From Deltaproteobacteria bacterium (GTDB lineage: Bacteria > Myxococcota_A > Polyangia > Polyangiales > Polyangiaceae): 33,209 nucleotides of DNA. Under the pieces are notes generated by a model, which made no database searches, was not told the DNA's origin, and saw only the letters and a program-made list of their open reading frames with translations. The translations under genes and the position numbers were made by a program. Numbering within the stretch: position 1 is the stretch's first letter; every line of letters begins with the position of its first letter. Positions 7,177 through 15,890 of this stretch are shown here, one piece after another. The stretch is taken from the NCBI GenBank assembly GCA_016875405.1, contig VGRJ01000043.1:1-33209 (forward strand), given 5' to 3'.

Positions 7177-8301
7177 ATGATCGACGCCGCTCGCCGCTCT
7201 CAGGGGCTCCGCAAGGAGCGTACGCTCGCCTCGCCGCGCTTCGCCGACGGGGTCTTTCGCAATGCGTCCGGGGCGACGCCGGGCCTTCGCCGAGGCTCGA
7301 CCGGCGGCGTGCTCCGCGATTTCCTGCGGGGCGGGAGCCGCCGCTTCCCATCGTCGCCGCTCCCGAGCGTGAGCCCGCTCGCGGGCTGGTCGCGGCGGGT
7401 CGATGCACCCCTGCGCGCGACGTGGCTCGGTCACTCGACGGTGTTGCTCGAGCTCGGTGGAGCGCGCGTGCTCACCGATCCGGTCTGGTCGAACCGTGCC
7501 TCGCCGGTCGGGTTCGCCGGGCCTCGGCGCTTCCAGCCCGTGCCCGTCGCGCTCGATGCGCTGCCCGCGCTCGACGCCATCCTCGTCTCGCACGATCACT
7601 ACGATCACTTGGATCGCGACGCGATCTGCGCGCTGGCGCGGCGCGGCACCCCGATCTGCACGTCGCTCGGAGTCGGCGCGCACCTCGAGGCGTGGGGGAT
7701 CGAGCCCTCGCGCATCGTCGAGCTCGACTGGTGGGAGAGCTTCTCGCCACCGACCTCGGGGATCCGGATCACCGCCGCGCCATCGCAGCACTTCTCGGGC
7801 CGCGGGCTCGCCGATCGAAACCGCACGCTGTGGTCGTCGTTCGTCATCGAGAGCGACGGCGCGCGCGCGTTCTTCAGCGGCGACACGGGCCTCACCCGCG
7901 AGTACTCCGACATCGCGGCACGCTTCGGTCGCTTCGATCTCGTGATGCTCGAGGTCGGGGCGTTCCACCCCGCGTGGGGTCACATCCACCTCGGCCCCGA
8001 TCAGGCCCTCGATGCGCTCGGGCTCCTCGAGAGCAAGCGCCTGCTGCCGATCCACTGGGGCACCTTCAACCTCGCGATTCATGACTGGGATGAGCCCGCC
8101 GAGCGGCTCGTCGCCCTCGCGCCCGAGCGCGACGTCGAGCTCGTGATGCCGCGGCTCGGCGAGGTCGTGGTGCCGACGCGCGTCGAGCGGGTCGAGCCTT
8201 GGTGGCGTACGATCGATGCCCGCGAGCCTTGCCGTGACCTCGATGCGCTCGATCGAGACTCGACCGACGAGGCGTCGCTGCCCGAGGTTACGCTCGACTA
8301 A
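7177..8301 (+). CDS. MBL-fold metal-dependent hydrolase, NAPE-PLD-like
   Basis: A 374-residue metallo-beta-lactamase-fold hydrolase. Around residues 80-95 the core begins with TWLGHSTVLLELGGARVLTDPVWS. The metal-binding motif SHDHYDHLD (HxHxDH) follows, then the SQHFSGRG segment, FSGDTG with the bridging Asp, HIHLGPDQA and the late His in PIHWGTFN. This motif order is that of the N-acyl-phosphatidylethanolamine phospholipase D / UlaG-like group. The N-terminal residues (about 1-75), including FADGVFRN and LRDFLRGG, are also typical of that group. No signal peptide is seen. The exact substrate cannot be told. It lies 76 bp after the kinase and may be cotranscribed with it. Confidence 0.9.
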   Translation: MIDAARRSQGLRKERTLASPRFADGVFRNASGATPGLRRGSTGGVLRDFLRGGSRRFPSSPLPSVSPLAGWSRRVDAPLRATWLGHSTVLLELGGARVLTDPVWSNRASPVGFAGPRRFQPVPVALDALPALDAILVSHDHYDHLDRDAICALARRGTPICTSLGVGAHLEAWGIEPSRIVELDWWESFSPPTSGIRITAAPSQHFSGRGLADRNRTLWSSFVIESDGARAFFSGDTGLTREYSDIAARFGRFDLVMLEVGAFHPAWGHIHLGPDQALDALGLLESKRLLPIHWGTFNLAIHDWDEPAERLVALAPERDVELVMPRLGEVVVPTRVERVEPWWRTIDAREPCRDLDALDRDSTDEASLPEVTLD

Positions 8302-8314
8302 CGAAGTCCCGAGC

Positions 8315-9679
8315 TCAGCGCGTCGTCGGCAGCTGCCAGCGCGCGATCGCGGGCGTGTGGTCGTAGAAGGGCGGCGGCACCGCGAGGGCGTAGAGGTAGC
8401 CGTCTCCCGCGATCGCGAGGCGCGACGGGTTCACCGTCGTCTGCCACGCGGCGCCCACCCCGTTCGCGTCGTAGCGCCAGATCGCGCCGTCCCGACGCGA
8501 CACGTAGATCGAGCCGTCGAAGACGTCGCGCACCATGCCGAGCACCGGGCTCGTCGAGGTCGCGAAGGGCGAGCTGGTCGCGTCCGAGAGCCGGAGCTTC
8601 ACGAGCGCGCCTCCCTCGAGCGCGACGAGCATCGTGATCGCGTCGAAGGGGGTCGAGGCGTGCACGCGCGCCGCGAAGGTCGTCACGAGCGACTGCTTCT
8701 GCGTCGCGAGGTCGAGCTTGAAGTAATCGCCGTTCGCGTCGACGTTGCCGACGTAGAGCACGCGGTCGAAGCCATAGCTGAGGCCTGCGGGGCCGGTGTC
8801 GATGACCGCACCGCCGAACGGCCCGACCCCGGTGGTGAAGGTCTTCGATGGTACGACGAGCGGCAACGACGAGGTCGCCGGCTCGAAGCGCGCAACGCCT
8901 TGGGGTGTCGAGCCGAGCTCGCAGCCGCAGGTCGCGCAGCAGATGTAGGTGAGCGCAACGTCGAGCAGAGGCGGATCGCTCTTTGGCACGGCGATCTGCT
9001 GGAGCACGCTGACCTCCCCCATGTTGAGGTTGGTGACGCCCGCGTAGCTCGCGACCGCGCCCTTCGGCTCGATCGAGCGCAGGTAGTCCGGTCCCGAGAT
9101 GAGCGTCGCGCCCCACGCTCCGCACGCCGGATCGAACTCGAGATCCACGAGGCCCGCGACGAAGGCGGGGTCGTGGAGCGTGCCCTTCTCACCGGGGGCG
9201 CCGAGCGGCGCAGGAGCGCAGTCGATCACGCGCTCGCAGGCGCAGAAGGTCCCCCAACAGGTGGCGTCGTCGCAGTCGACGGAGCCGCACGGCAGGCGCG
9301 GGTAACACTTGCCAGCGCCGTCGCAGACCGAGCCTGGACCGCAGGTCCGCTCGCCGCAGGCTTCGGCCGGCGAGGTGGTGAGGCAGGCGCTTCCGGGAGG
9401 AACGCAGGCCCCGGGGGACGCGGCCGAGACGTCGCACACCGTCCCGGGCGCGCACGGGTTCGCGCCGGAGCGTCGACAGTCTGCGAGGCACGCACCGTCG
9501 ACGCACACCTCGCCGGGAGCTTGGCACTCCAGCTCGGCGCACGACGGTGGCGCGCCGCCCGCTCCACCGGCCGCGGCGCTCGACGACGAGGCCGCCGCGT
9601 CGAAGGAGGTGTCTCCAGAGCTGCACGCGAAGGCGCCGACGAGCACCAGCGCCGAGAGGATGGCGAGACCCGATCGCAT
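8315..9679 (-). CDS. Cys-rich lipoprotein with a probable beta-propeller-like domain
   Basis: A 454-residue predicted lipoprotein. The signal peptide (MRSGLAILSALVLVGAFAC) puts the lipidated residue at Cys19, followed by a Ser/Ala/Gly linker. Residues of about 45-160 are densely Cys-rich with repeats of the form C-xPG-x-C-x-GxC (for example CQAPGEVCVDGAC, CGPGSVCDGAGKC), a pattern common in myxobacterial surface lipoproteins. The rest has repeated short segments ending in hydrophobic-Gly turns (VLYVGNVDANGDYFKL, SIYVSRRDGAIWRYD, YLYALAVPP), which resemble propeller blades; this is inference. A CCATCGC cluster sits in the middle. The gene is convergent with the MBL-fold gene (13-bp gap) and divergent from the YceI gene. 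Confidence 0.82.
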   Translation of the reverse strand: MRSGLAILSALVLVGAFACSSGDTSFDAAASSSSAAAGGAGGAPPSCAELECQAPGEVCVDGACLADCRRSGANPCAPGTVCDVSAASPGACVPPGSACLTTSPAEACGERTCGPGSVCDGAGKCYPRLPCGSVDCDDATCWGTFCACERVIDCAPAPLGAPGEKGTLHDPAFVAGLVDLEFDPACGAWGATLISGPDYLRSIEPKGAVASYAGVTNLNMGEVSVLQQIAVPKSDPPLLDVALTYICCATCGCELGSTPQGVARFEPATSSLPLVVPSKTFTTGVGPFGGAVIDTGPAGLSYGFDRVLYVGNVDANGDYFKLDLATQKQSLVTTFAARVHASTPFDAITMLVALEGGALVKLRLSDATSSPFATSTSPVLGMVRDVFDGSIYVSRRDGAIWRYDANGVGAAWQTTVNPSRLAIAGDGYLYALAVPPPFYDHTPAIARWQLPTTR

Positions 9680-9798
9680 GCCTTCGAGCGTACAACGGCG
9701 GGGCCCGGCGCCACGCAGCGATTGTTCCATCACGGGAACGGTCCGTCTTTCATCCGCCGCTTGTCCGGCGGGTGGAACGGACTCATGCTGCCGCGACC

Positions 9799-10431
9799 AT
9801 GAAGACCATCTCCCTGCTCACCGTGCTCGCACCCCTCGCCCTCCTCGCTTGCGACGCCGATCCCGCAGCCGGAAAGGCCCGCGCGACCGCCGCCTCCGCG
9901 GCACCGGTCGCCACCGCCGCAGCCGGTGCGGCCAAGCTCGCGTTCTCGGCGCAGGGCTCGAAGGTCGAGTACGTCGGCGCCAAGGTGACCGGCAAGCACA
10001 CCGGGGGCTTCGGCGCGTTCAAGGGCCAGATCGCGCTCTCCGACGGCGCCGTCGAGAAGAGCCAGGTGAGCGTCGAGGTCGAGACGGCGTCGCTCACGAG
10101 CGACAGCGACATGCTCACCGGACACCTGAAGGGCGCCGACTTCTTCAACGTCGAGAAGTTCCCGAAGGCGTCCTTCACCTCGACCGCGATCAAGGCTGGC
10201 GGCGAGGGCGGCGCCACGCACACCGTGACCGGAAACCTCGAGCTCCACGGCGTGACGAAGTCGGTGAGCTTCCCCGCAACCATCAAGCTCACCGGCGACG
10301 GCGCCGATGTCGACGCCGAGTTCGCGATCAACCGAAAGGACTTCGGCATTGCCTACCCTGGCAAGCCCGACGACCTCATCAAGGACGACGTGCTCATCAA
10401 GCTCACGATCCGCGCGAAGAAGACCGGCTGA
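9799..10431 (+). CDS. YceI-family lipoprotein
   Basis: A 210-residue protein of the YceI lipocalin-like family. These are periplasmic proteins whose barrel binds long hydrophobic molecules such as isoprenoids. The signal peptide ends in LLAC (Cys18). After an Ala/Thr linker the YceI domain runs from about residue 50 to the end. It has SKVEYVGAKVTGKHTGGFG, SLTSDSDMLTGHLKGADFFNVEKFPKASFTST, the GNLELHGVTKSVSFP strand and a final DDVLIKLTIRAKK. The length and motif order are normal for the family. Being lipidated is a variation also seen in other delta-type bacteria. The specific ligand is unknown. Confidence 0.92.
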   Translation: MKTISLLTVLAPLALLACDADPAAGKARATAASAAPVATAAAGAAKLAFSAQGSKVEYVGAKVTGKHTGGFGAFKGQIALSDGAVEKSQVSVEVETASLTSDSDMLTGHLKGADFFNVEKFPKASFTSTAIKAGGEGGATHTVTGNLELHGVTKSVSFPATIKLTGDGADVDAEFAINRKDFGIAYPGKPDDLIKDDVLIKLTIRAKKTG

Positions 10432-10466
10432 GGGCCGACCGACCGCGACGCGCTCCCGTCGGTAAC

Positions 10467-10510
10467 CGACGAGGCCCGGGCGAACCGACGCGCGCCCCGG
10501 GCCTTCGTCG
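10467..10510 (+). terminator. Strong GC-rich hairpin after the YceI gene
   Basis: CGACGAGGCCCGGG (10467-10480) pairs with CCCGGGCC-t-TCGTCG (10496-10510), giving a 14-bp stem with one bulged T and a 15-base loop. It starts 35 bp after the YceI stop codon. Only a weak TTGT follows, so it may be an intrinsic terminator with a poor T-run, or a 3' stabilising structure. Confidence 0.6.
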
Positions 10511-10606
10511 TTGTACGGTGCAGGCGATGCCGATCGACGCCGCCCACCTCTCGAGCGCAGCGGCGCGCCGCCTCGTCTCGGGCAATGCCTCGCGCGGGGA
10601 GCGGGC

Positions 10607-11422
10607 ATGATCCGCCGGACGCTCGCGCGGCTCTGGGCCTTCGTGCTCGTGCTCGACGACCACGACGCCACCGGGGCGGCGAGCGCGATGGCCTTTCATG
10701 CGTTCCTGAGCCTGGTCCCGCTGTTCGCACTCGCAGGCTTCGCGACGCACGCGGTGCTCCACACCGACGCGGGCGCGTTTGCCCCGCTGTTTCGCCTGAC
10801 GCCGGTGGCCGTCTCGACCCTCGCCGACCGCGAGATCATGCGCCTGTCCGACGACGGCGGCGCGCTCCTGCCGCCGCTCTCGGTGGTGGCGTTTCTCTGG
10901 ATTTCCTCGGGCGGGATCGCGCGCGCCATGCTCCAGCTCGAGCTGGTCTTCGTGCGGCCTCCACGTCGCTGGCACGAGCGTCGCGCGCTCGCGATGTTGT
11001 TCGTGGTGGTGATGCTGCTCGCGACCGCCGTCGCGATCGGCGTCGGCCTCCTGGTCGCGCGGCGCGCCCCGAGCGCCTTCGGGCTCGCGAGCTTGCTCCT
11101 CCCCTTCCTCGGTCTCTGGTCGCTCGTAGGCCTGTTTTTTCGCTACGCCACGAGGCGCGACGAGGGCGCCCCGAGGCACGGGTTCCGAGGCGCGCTCGTC
11201 ACGCTCGCGTGCTGGGCGCTGCTCTCGTTCCTGTTCTCGACCTACGTCCGCGAGCTCTCGAACTACTCGCGCTTCTACGGCGGCGTCGCGGCGGTCGCGG
11301 TGCTGTTCTTCTGGCTGTGGCTGATGTCGCTCGCGCTAATCGTCGGCGCCGAGGTCAACGCGCGCCTCGAGGGAACGCGGCCGCCGCTCAGCCGGCGCCT
11401 CCGCGTGTCGGATCTCGGCTGA
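10607..11422 (+). CDS. YihY/BrkB-family inner membrane protein
   Basis: A 271-residue polytopic membrane protein of the YihY/virulence factor BrkB family. About six hydrophobic helices are visible. The family's typical features are the early AMAFHAFLSLVPLFAL segment, a cytoplasmic loop with ERRALAML, and the C-terminal motif YSRFYGGVAAVAVLFFWLWLMSLALIVGAEVNA. The molecular function of this family is not settled; members were once wrongly called RNase BN. GGGGAG lies 5-10 bases before the ATG at 10607, which supports this start. The gene ends 21 bp before the convergent patatin gene. Confidence 0.9.
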   Translation: MIRRTLARLWAFVLVLDDHDATGAASAMAFHAFLSLVPLFALAGFATHAVLHTDAGAFAPLFRLTPVAVSTLADREIMRLSDDGGALLPPLSVVAFLWISSGGIARAMLQLELVFVRPPRRWHERRALAMLFVVVMLLATAVAIGVGLLVARRAPSAFGLASLLLPFLGLWSLVGLFFRYATRRDEGAPRHGFRGALVTLACWALLSFLFSTYVRELSNYSRFYGGVAAVAVLFFWLWLMSLALIVGAEVNARLEGTRPPLSRRLRVSDLG

Positions 11423-11443
11423 CGGCTCGCGGGCGTCGCCACG

Positions 11444-12217
11444 TCACCCGACGACGGTCGGGGCTCGCGGGGCATCGAGCGCGACGGCGGCGCGGCGGTG
11501 AGCCTCGCCGAGCGCGCGTACGCCCTCCTGAAGGCGGAAAGGTCCGGAGCGCGGCAGCTCCGGGAGGACCAAGGCGGTCAGCCCATCGCGGGCGGGAATG
11601 CGGAGCGCCGGGCTCGAGCGCCTGCGCCACGGCGAGCGTGAGGTGAGGTGGTGGTAGAGCACGCGCTCGCCCGGCTCGACGCCGAGGAGCCCGGGCCGGT
11701 CGAGGATGCCGCCGTCGAGGAGCGGTCGGCCCTCGTGCATCACCGGCTGAAACAGCAGCGGCACCGCGCACGTCGCGCGCAGCGCGGGCGCGAGCGGTCC
11801 CTCGCGGAGCACGCGCGTCGCGCCCGACAGCACGTCGAAGACGCTCACGGCGACGGGCACTCGACACTCGGCGAAGCTCTCGATGGGCAGCAACGCGCGC
11901 AGGTGGCGGTCGAAGCTTCGCCCGCGGAGGAGGCCTGCACCGAGCCCGGGATCCCAGAACGCCCGCCGGTCGAGGCGGAAGAGCTCGTCCCGCAGCGCGG
12001 CGGGCGACAAGCCCGCTGCATAGAGGCCCCCCACGAGCGCCCCCGCCGACGAGCCGGTCACGCGCCGCGGCGCGAGCCCCCGCTCCTCGAGCGCGAGCAG
12101 GACACCGGTGTGAGCGAAGAAGCCAAAGAACCCCGACGACATCGTCAGCGTGAAGGGCGCTTCGGCGAGCCAGTCGGCGAGCGTCCGCGCGGGCGCGCCT
12201 CGATGGAGCGAGCACAT
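11444..12217 (-). CDS. Patatin-like phospholipase
   Basis: A 257-residue patatin-family lipid acyl hydrolase. The nucleophile elbow is GSSAG with Ser57, and the second member of the catalytic dyad is Asp168 in DGG ([13 protein letters not shown]). The oxyanion loop ahead of it is [12 protein letters not shown], lacking the usual GGG-x-R/K-G. A conserved later region ([12 protein letters not shown]) precedes the Asp, as in other bacterial patatins. No signal peptide is clear, so it is probably cytoplasmic or exported by another route. The ATG at 12217 is the likely start, although an in-frame GTG lies a few codons upstream. Substrate preference is unknown. Confidence 0.87.
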   Translation of the reverse strand: MCSLHRGAPARTLADWLAEAPFTLTMSSGFFGFFAHTGVLLALEERGLAPRRVTGSSAGALVGGLYAAGLSPAALRDELFRLDRRAFWDPGLGAGLLRGRSFDRHLRALLPIESFAECRVPVAVSVFDVLSGATRVLREGPLAPALRATCAVPLLFQPVMHEGRPLLDGGILDRPGLLGVEPGERVLYHHLTSRSPWRRRSSPALRIPARDGLTALVLPELPRSGPFRLQEGVRALGEAHRRAAVALDAPRAPTVVG

Positions 12218-12390
12218 CGCGCAGACGATACCAAAGGCCCAGCGACCGGGCAGGGATGGACCCAACTGGATCGACCTTTCCCCACGTCCGATGCACCATC
12301 CACAACCACAAACCGGCCAGCCGGCCTGTTTTTCACACGTTTCGAACGAACCAGAATAGGCATAGAGCGTGCTTGATGAGGATCGTGCTT

Positions 12391-12402
12391 GGCCAATTGG
12401 CC
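12391..12402. promoter_or_regulatory. Palindrome GGCCAATTGGCC before the copper-monooxygenase operon
   Basis: A perfect 12-bp palindrome sits 8 bases before the AAGGAGG ribosome site of the first operon gene, within a 208-bp divergent gap whose right half is less GC-rich than its surroundings. It could be an operator overlapping the 5' leader. No regulator gene is adjacent, and chance is possible at this length. Confidence 0.35.
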
Positions 12403-12425
12403 GAATGACCAAGGAGGATGTGACG

Positions 12426-13328
12426 ATGCTTCGAGGATGGACGGTGCTGGGTGTGATGGCGAGTGTGATGGCTCTTGGCATGGGCTGCGGCAGCGCCGGT
12501 GACGACGGGGACACCGGCGGCGGTCCGACGTCGACGAGCAGCGGCGCCGGCTCCTGCCCGACGCAGGCGAAGGGAACGGTCGGCAACAAGATCACGTTGC
12601 GCGTGACGTGGCCCGAGACGCTCGGCGTCGAAGCGGGCTCGGCCGACGTGGTGATCTGGACGAAGGCGTCCCTCGACTTCGTGGGCAACGAGGTCACCGG
12701 CTCGGTGCAGCCCTGCGGCAGCGTCGTGCCCCCGCTGCAGACGAAGCAGATCGTCGGCGGCCAGAAGGTACAGCCGCTGATCCCGGACGGGGTCTGGGAC
12801 TCGACCGGGATCCCCAAGTCCTCTGTGCAGGGCACGATCAGCGGCTTCGATCCCGGCGCGACCGTCGCGATGAAGCCCGTCGGCACCGGGGTGGGCGCCG
12901 AGCTCGCGAGCCCGGTCACCGACGCATGGCCAGACAGCTGGGCCGACGTCACGACCAACGACCCGGACGGCGATGGGAACCCCGGCATGACGGCGCTCCC
13001 CAACACCACGGACGGTTTCGTCGCGCCGCCGCTCGGCATCGACCCGTCGGGGCCCCGCGCCGAGAAGCTCTTCCTCGCGACCCGCACGGTCGTGGAGCTC
13101 CAGGGCACGCGCGACACGTGCACCTCGGCCAAGGGCAAGGCGCTCGTGACGAAGTTCGACAACCACGTGGTCGGGTGCCTCGCGACCGATGGCGCTGCGT
13201 GCACGCCGGATCAAGTGGACTTCATCGACGCGAATCGAGTGATCTACGAAATCGGGGAAGCAACCTACGAGATGAAGCAAATCCCCGAGGGCGCAACGTG
13301 CGCCGAGGTGCGCAAGCTGCTCCCCTGA
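12426..13328 (+). CDS. Lipoprotein of unknown function, first gene of the Ntn-hydrolase/Cu-monooxygenase operon
   Basis: A 300-residue predicted lipoprotein. The start ATG at 12426 follows an excellent AAGGAGG site with 8-base spacing. The hydrophobic segment ends at Cys21 (LGMGC), followed by an Asp/Gly/Thr/Ser linker (residues 22-42). The mature domain starts at [23 protein letters not shown] and contains a possible Asp-rich calcium-loop-like segment, [14 protein letters not shown] (about residues 177-190). Five Cys after the linker could make disulfides. I do not recognise a family with certainty. The next gene begins 24 bp downstream on the same strand, so it is very probably cotranscribed with the two enzymes that follow. 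A role as partner or scaffold is inference. Confidence 0.85.
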   Translation: MLRGWTVLGVMASVMALGMGCGSAGDDGDTGGGPTSTSSGAGSCPTQAKGTVGNKITLRVTWPETLGVEAGSADVVIWTKASLDFVGNEVTGSVQPCGSVVPPLQTKQIVGGQKVQPLIPDGVWDSTGIPKSSVQGTISGFDPGATVAMKPVGTGVGAELASPVTDAWPDSWADVTTNDPDGDGNPGMTALPNTTDGFVAPPLGIDPSGPRAEKLFLATRTVVELQGTRDTCTSAKGKALVTKFDNHVVGCLATDGAACTPDQVDFIDANRVIYEIGEATYEMKQIPEGATCAEVRKLLP

Positions 13329-13352
13329 CACGCACCGACAGTGAGGCGGTTC

Positions 13353-15890
13353 ATGAAGACACAGAGACGCTTGGTGAAGGTGGGGCTCGCCCTCGCCGCG
13401 ACGCTCGCGGTCGCGTGCGGAGGCGAGCAGACGAATCCGTCGCCGGTCCTGCCGAAGGCCGACGTCGAGATCGTGGTCGACGACTACGGCGTCCCCCACA
13501 TCTTCGCCAAGGACGACGAGGACCTGTTCTTCGCCTACGGCTATCAGCTCGCCACGGACCGCATGCTTCAGCTCGATCTCTTTCGGCGCTTCTCGCAAGG
13601 GAGGCTGTCGGAGGTGCTCGGCAAGGAGGGCCCCGGATCGGCGGGCGAGGACGCGCTCGCCGACGATCGCTTCGCGCGCATCTTCAACTGGAAGCACTGG
13701 GGCAAGCTCGACGCCGAGCTCATGAAGGCCGAGGAGCCCGAGCACTACGCGCTCACGGGCGCCTGGGTCGCCGGCATCAACCAGCGCGTCGCCGAAATCC
13801 GCTCGGGAGCCGCGCCGCGCCCCGCGGGTTTCGGAGCCGACGAGCTCGACTACCTGCCGGAGGAATGGACGACGGAGGACGTCTACGTCATCCAGAAAAT
13901 GGTCGGCTTCGGGCTCGATCAGACGATCCAGTTCGAGGTGTTCGTCACCTTCACGAAGCGCTTCGCGCCCGAGGTCCTCGACGCGGTCGAGCTCTTTCGG
14001 CCCGCCCGCGAGGTGTTTGCGATGGGCCCGCCGGCGCTCAAGTCGGCCCCCGCCGCGAGGCAGCCGAAGGCCTCGCCGCTCGCGCCGACGAAGCTCCCGC
14101 CGATCGCGAAGAACCCGGCCTGGCTCCGCTGGGGCAAGGCGCGGCCGCTCGGCAGCAACAACTGGGCGATCGACGGACGCCACACCGCGAACGGGCGCCC
14201 GCTCCTCGCGGGGGATCCGCACCTCGGCTACGACTTCAGCGGCATCACCTACGGCGTTCACCTCTCGAGCACCGAGGGCTCGGGCACCTACAACGCCGCG
14301 GGCTTCTCGTTCGTCGGCGCGCCGGGGATCTTCGCGGGCCACAACGAGAAGGTCGCCTGGACGGAGACCTCGTCGTTCGCGGACGTGATGGACATGTGGT
14401 CGGTCGAGAAGAAGGACGGAAAATTCCGGCTCGGCGACGAGCTCGTGGAGCCGGTGCTGCGCGAGGAGACGATCGCGGTCAAAGGCGAGGCGCCCGACGT
14501 CATCACCGTGGCGGACGTCCCGGGCTATGGCGTCATCATGCCGTCGTCCCTCGTCGGGTCGCCGATCCCCATCGCGGGCTCGGGGCGCGAGGTGCTCATC
14601 GGCTGGACCGGATTTCGCGCGCGACCGGCTCGCTTCTTCCGAGAGCTGAACCGAGTGCAGTCGGTCGACGCCTTCGATGAGGCGGTCAAGCGCTTGCCCG
14701 AGATGAGCTACAACTTCGTCGCGGCCGACGCGCAGGGGATCGCCTACCGCGTCGGGATCGAGGTGCCGAAGCGCGCGACGCTCGCCGAAGGTCGCGAGCC
14801 CTTTTGGACGATGAACGGCGACGACGCGACCTCGTTCTGGCCGGGCGGGTTCCTTGATCACGAGACGCTCCCCCACTCGCGCGGCGGCGAGCGCGGCTTC
14901 ATCGTCACGGCGAACAACGACCCGTTCGGGTTCACCGCGAACGGTCGCGTCGACGACGATCCGTTCTACTACGGAGCGCTCTTCGTCCCGGGCTGGCGCG
15001 CGGCGCGCATCGAGGACGAGGTGAAGCGCCTCACCGCCGAGAAGCCCAAGGGCGTCGAGCTCGCGGACATGGAGAAGCTTCAGATGGATGTGCGCGACAA
15101 CCTCGCGGACGACCTCCTGCCGGTGCTCCTCGACGTGTGGCAGAAGTCGGCGGGCAAGCCCGAGCTGGCCGATCTCCGCGAGCGCGCCGAGCTCGCGACC
15201 CTAGTCACGTCGCTCGAGGCCTGGGACCGCCGCCTCACGCGCGACTCGAGCGCCGCGGTGATCTTCCACGCGTTCTCGCACCTGCTCGCGAAGCGCGCAC
15301 TCGAAGACGACTTGAGCCCCCTGCTCTTCCAGATCGTCATGAACAGCGCGCCGATGTACCTGCTCAAGATCGGCATGCTCGCGGCGCGCGGCGATTACCC
15401 GAATGGCGACGCGGTGCTGCAAGAGGGGCGTGAACGAGTCATCCTGCTCGCGCTCGCCGACACCGCCGATTTTCTGCTCGAGCGCTTCGGCGAGGTGGCT
15501 CCGTCGGCGTACCGCTACTCGGACCTGCGCCTCTCGAGCATGGAGCACGCATACGGCCGCGGGATCCCGCTCGGCAAGGTCCCCTCCGATGGCGGCGAGG
15601 CGACAGTCAACGTCGCGCAGAGCTCCTTCCTCGAGGACGGCAAGCCCGCCAGGGAGTGGATCTCGCACTGGGGTCCGATCGAGCGACAGGTCTTCGAGTT
15701 CGACGCCGACGGCACGCCGCGCGCTCGCTACAACACCGCGCTCGGAAACTCGTCCGATCCGAAGAGCCCCTTCCACGAACACGCGCTGCAGGACTGGGTC
15801 GACGGGAATTACCGCGACATGCCCTACCGCCGCGCCGAGGTCGACGCGCACGCCTATGAGCGCAAGCTCCTCGAGGGGGTGAAGCGATGA
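13353..15890 (+). CDS. Penicillin acylase-family Ntn-hydrolase, predicted lipoprotein
   Basis: An 845-residue N-terminal-nucleophile amidase of the penicillin/acyl-homoserine-lactone acylase family. These enzymes are exported as precursors and cut themselves into alpha and beta chains. The signal peptide ends at Cys22 (VACGG). The alpha region opens with VEIVVDDYGVPHIFAKDDEDLFFAYGYQLATDRM. A Pro/Ala/Lys-rich linker (about 230-255) precedes the cleavage site. Ser268 in LGSNNW is the predicted new N-terminal nucleophile, followed by GDPHLGY. The conserved TANNDPF segment, which carries the oxyanion Asn, lies further on. The ATG at 13353 has GAGG upstream. The substrate (beta-lactam, acyl-homoserine lactone, N-acyl amino acid or other amide) cannot be decided from sequence. 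The stop overlaps the next start (ATGA). Confidence 0.92.
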   Translation: MKTQRRLVKVGLALAATLAVACGGEQTNPSPVLPKADVEIVVDDYGVPHIFAKDDEDLFFAYGYQLATDRMLQLDLFRRFSQGRLSEVLGKEGPGSAGEDALADDRFARIFNWKHWGKLDAELMKAEEPEHYALTGAWVAGINQRVAEIRSGAAPRPAGFGADELDYLPEEWTTEDVYVIQKMVGFGLDQTIQFEVFVTFTKRFAPEVLDAVELFRPAREVFAMGPPALKSAPAARQPKASPLAPTKLPPIAKNPAWLRWGKARPLGSNNWAIDGRHTANGRPLLAGDPHLGYDFSGITYGVHLSSTEGSGTYNAAGFSFVGAPGIFAGHNEKVAWTETSSFADVMDMWSVEKKDGKFRLGDELVEPVLREETIAVKGEAPDVITVADVPGYGVIMPSSLVGSPIPIAGSGREVLIGWTGFRARPARFFRELNRVQSVDAFDEAVKRLPEMSYNFVAADAQGIAYRVGIEVPKRATLAEGREPFWTMNGDDATSFWPGGFLDHETLPHSRGGERGFIVTANNDPFGFTANGRVDDDPFYYGALFVPGWRAARIEDEVKRLTAEKPKGVELADMEKLQMDVRDNLADDLLPVLLDVWQKSAGKPELADLRERAELATLVTSLEAWDRRLTRDSSAAVIFHAFSHLLAKRALEDDLSPLLFQIVMNSAPMYLLKIGMLAARGDYPNGDAVLQEGRERVILLALADTADFLLERFGEVAPSAYRYSDLRLSSMEHAYGRGIPLGKVPSDGGEATVNVAQSSFLEDGKPAREWISHWGPIERQVFEFDADGTPRARYNTALGNSSDPKSPFHEHALQDWVDGNYRDMPYRRAEVDAHAYERKLLEGVKR

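Noticed and set aside
12311-12334. CCGGCCAGCCGGCC followed by TGTTTTT as an intrinsic terminator
   Set aside because: The possible stem is only 4-5 bp with a very small loop, and it lies between divergent genes where a terminator is not expected.
12333-14876. 847-codon minus-strand frame opposite the acylase gene
   Set aside because: It is antisense to a well-supported Ntn-hydrolase gene and reads as Arg/His/Asp/Leu-rich sequence without domains.
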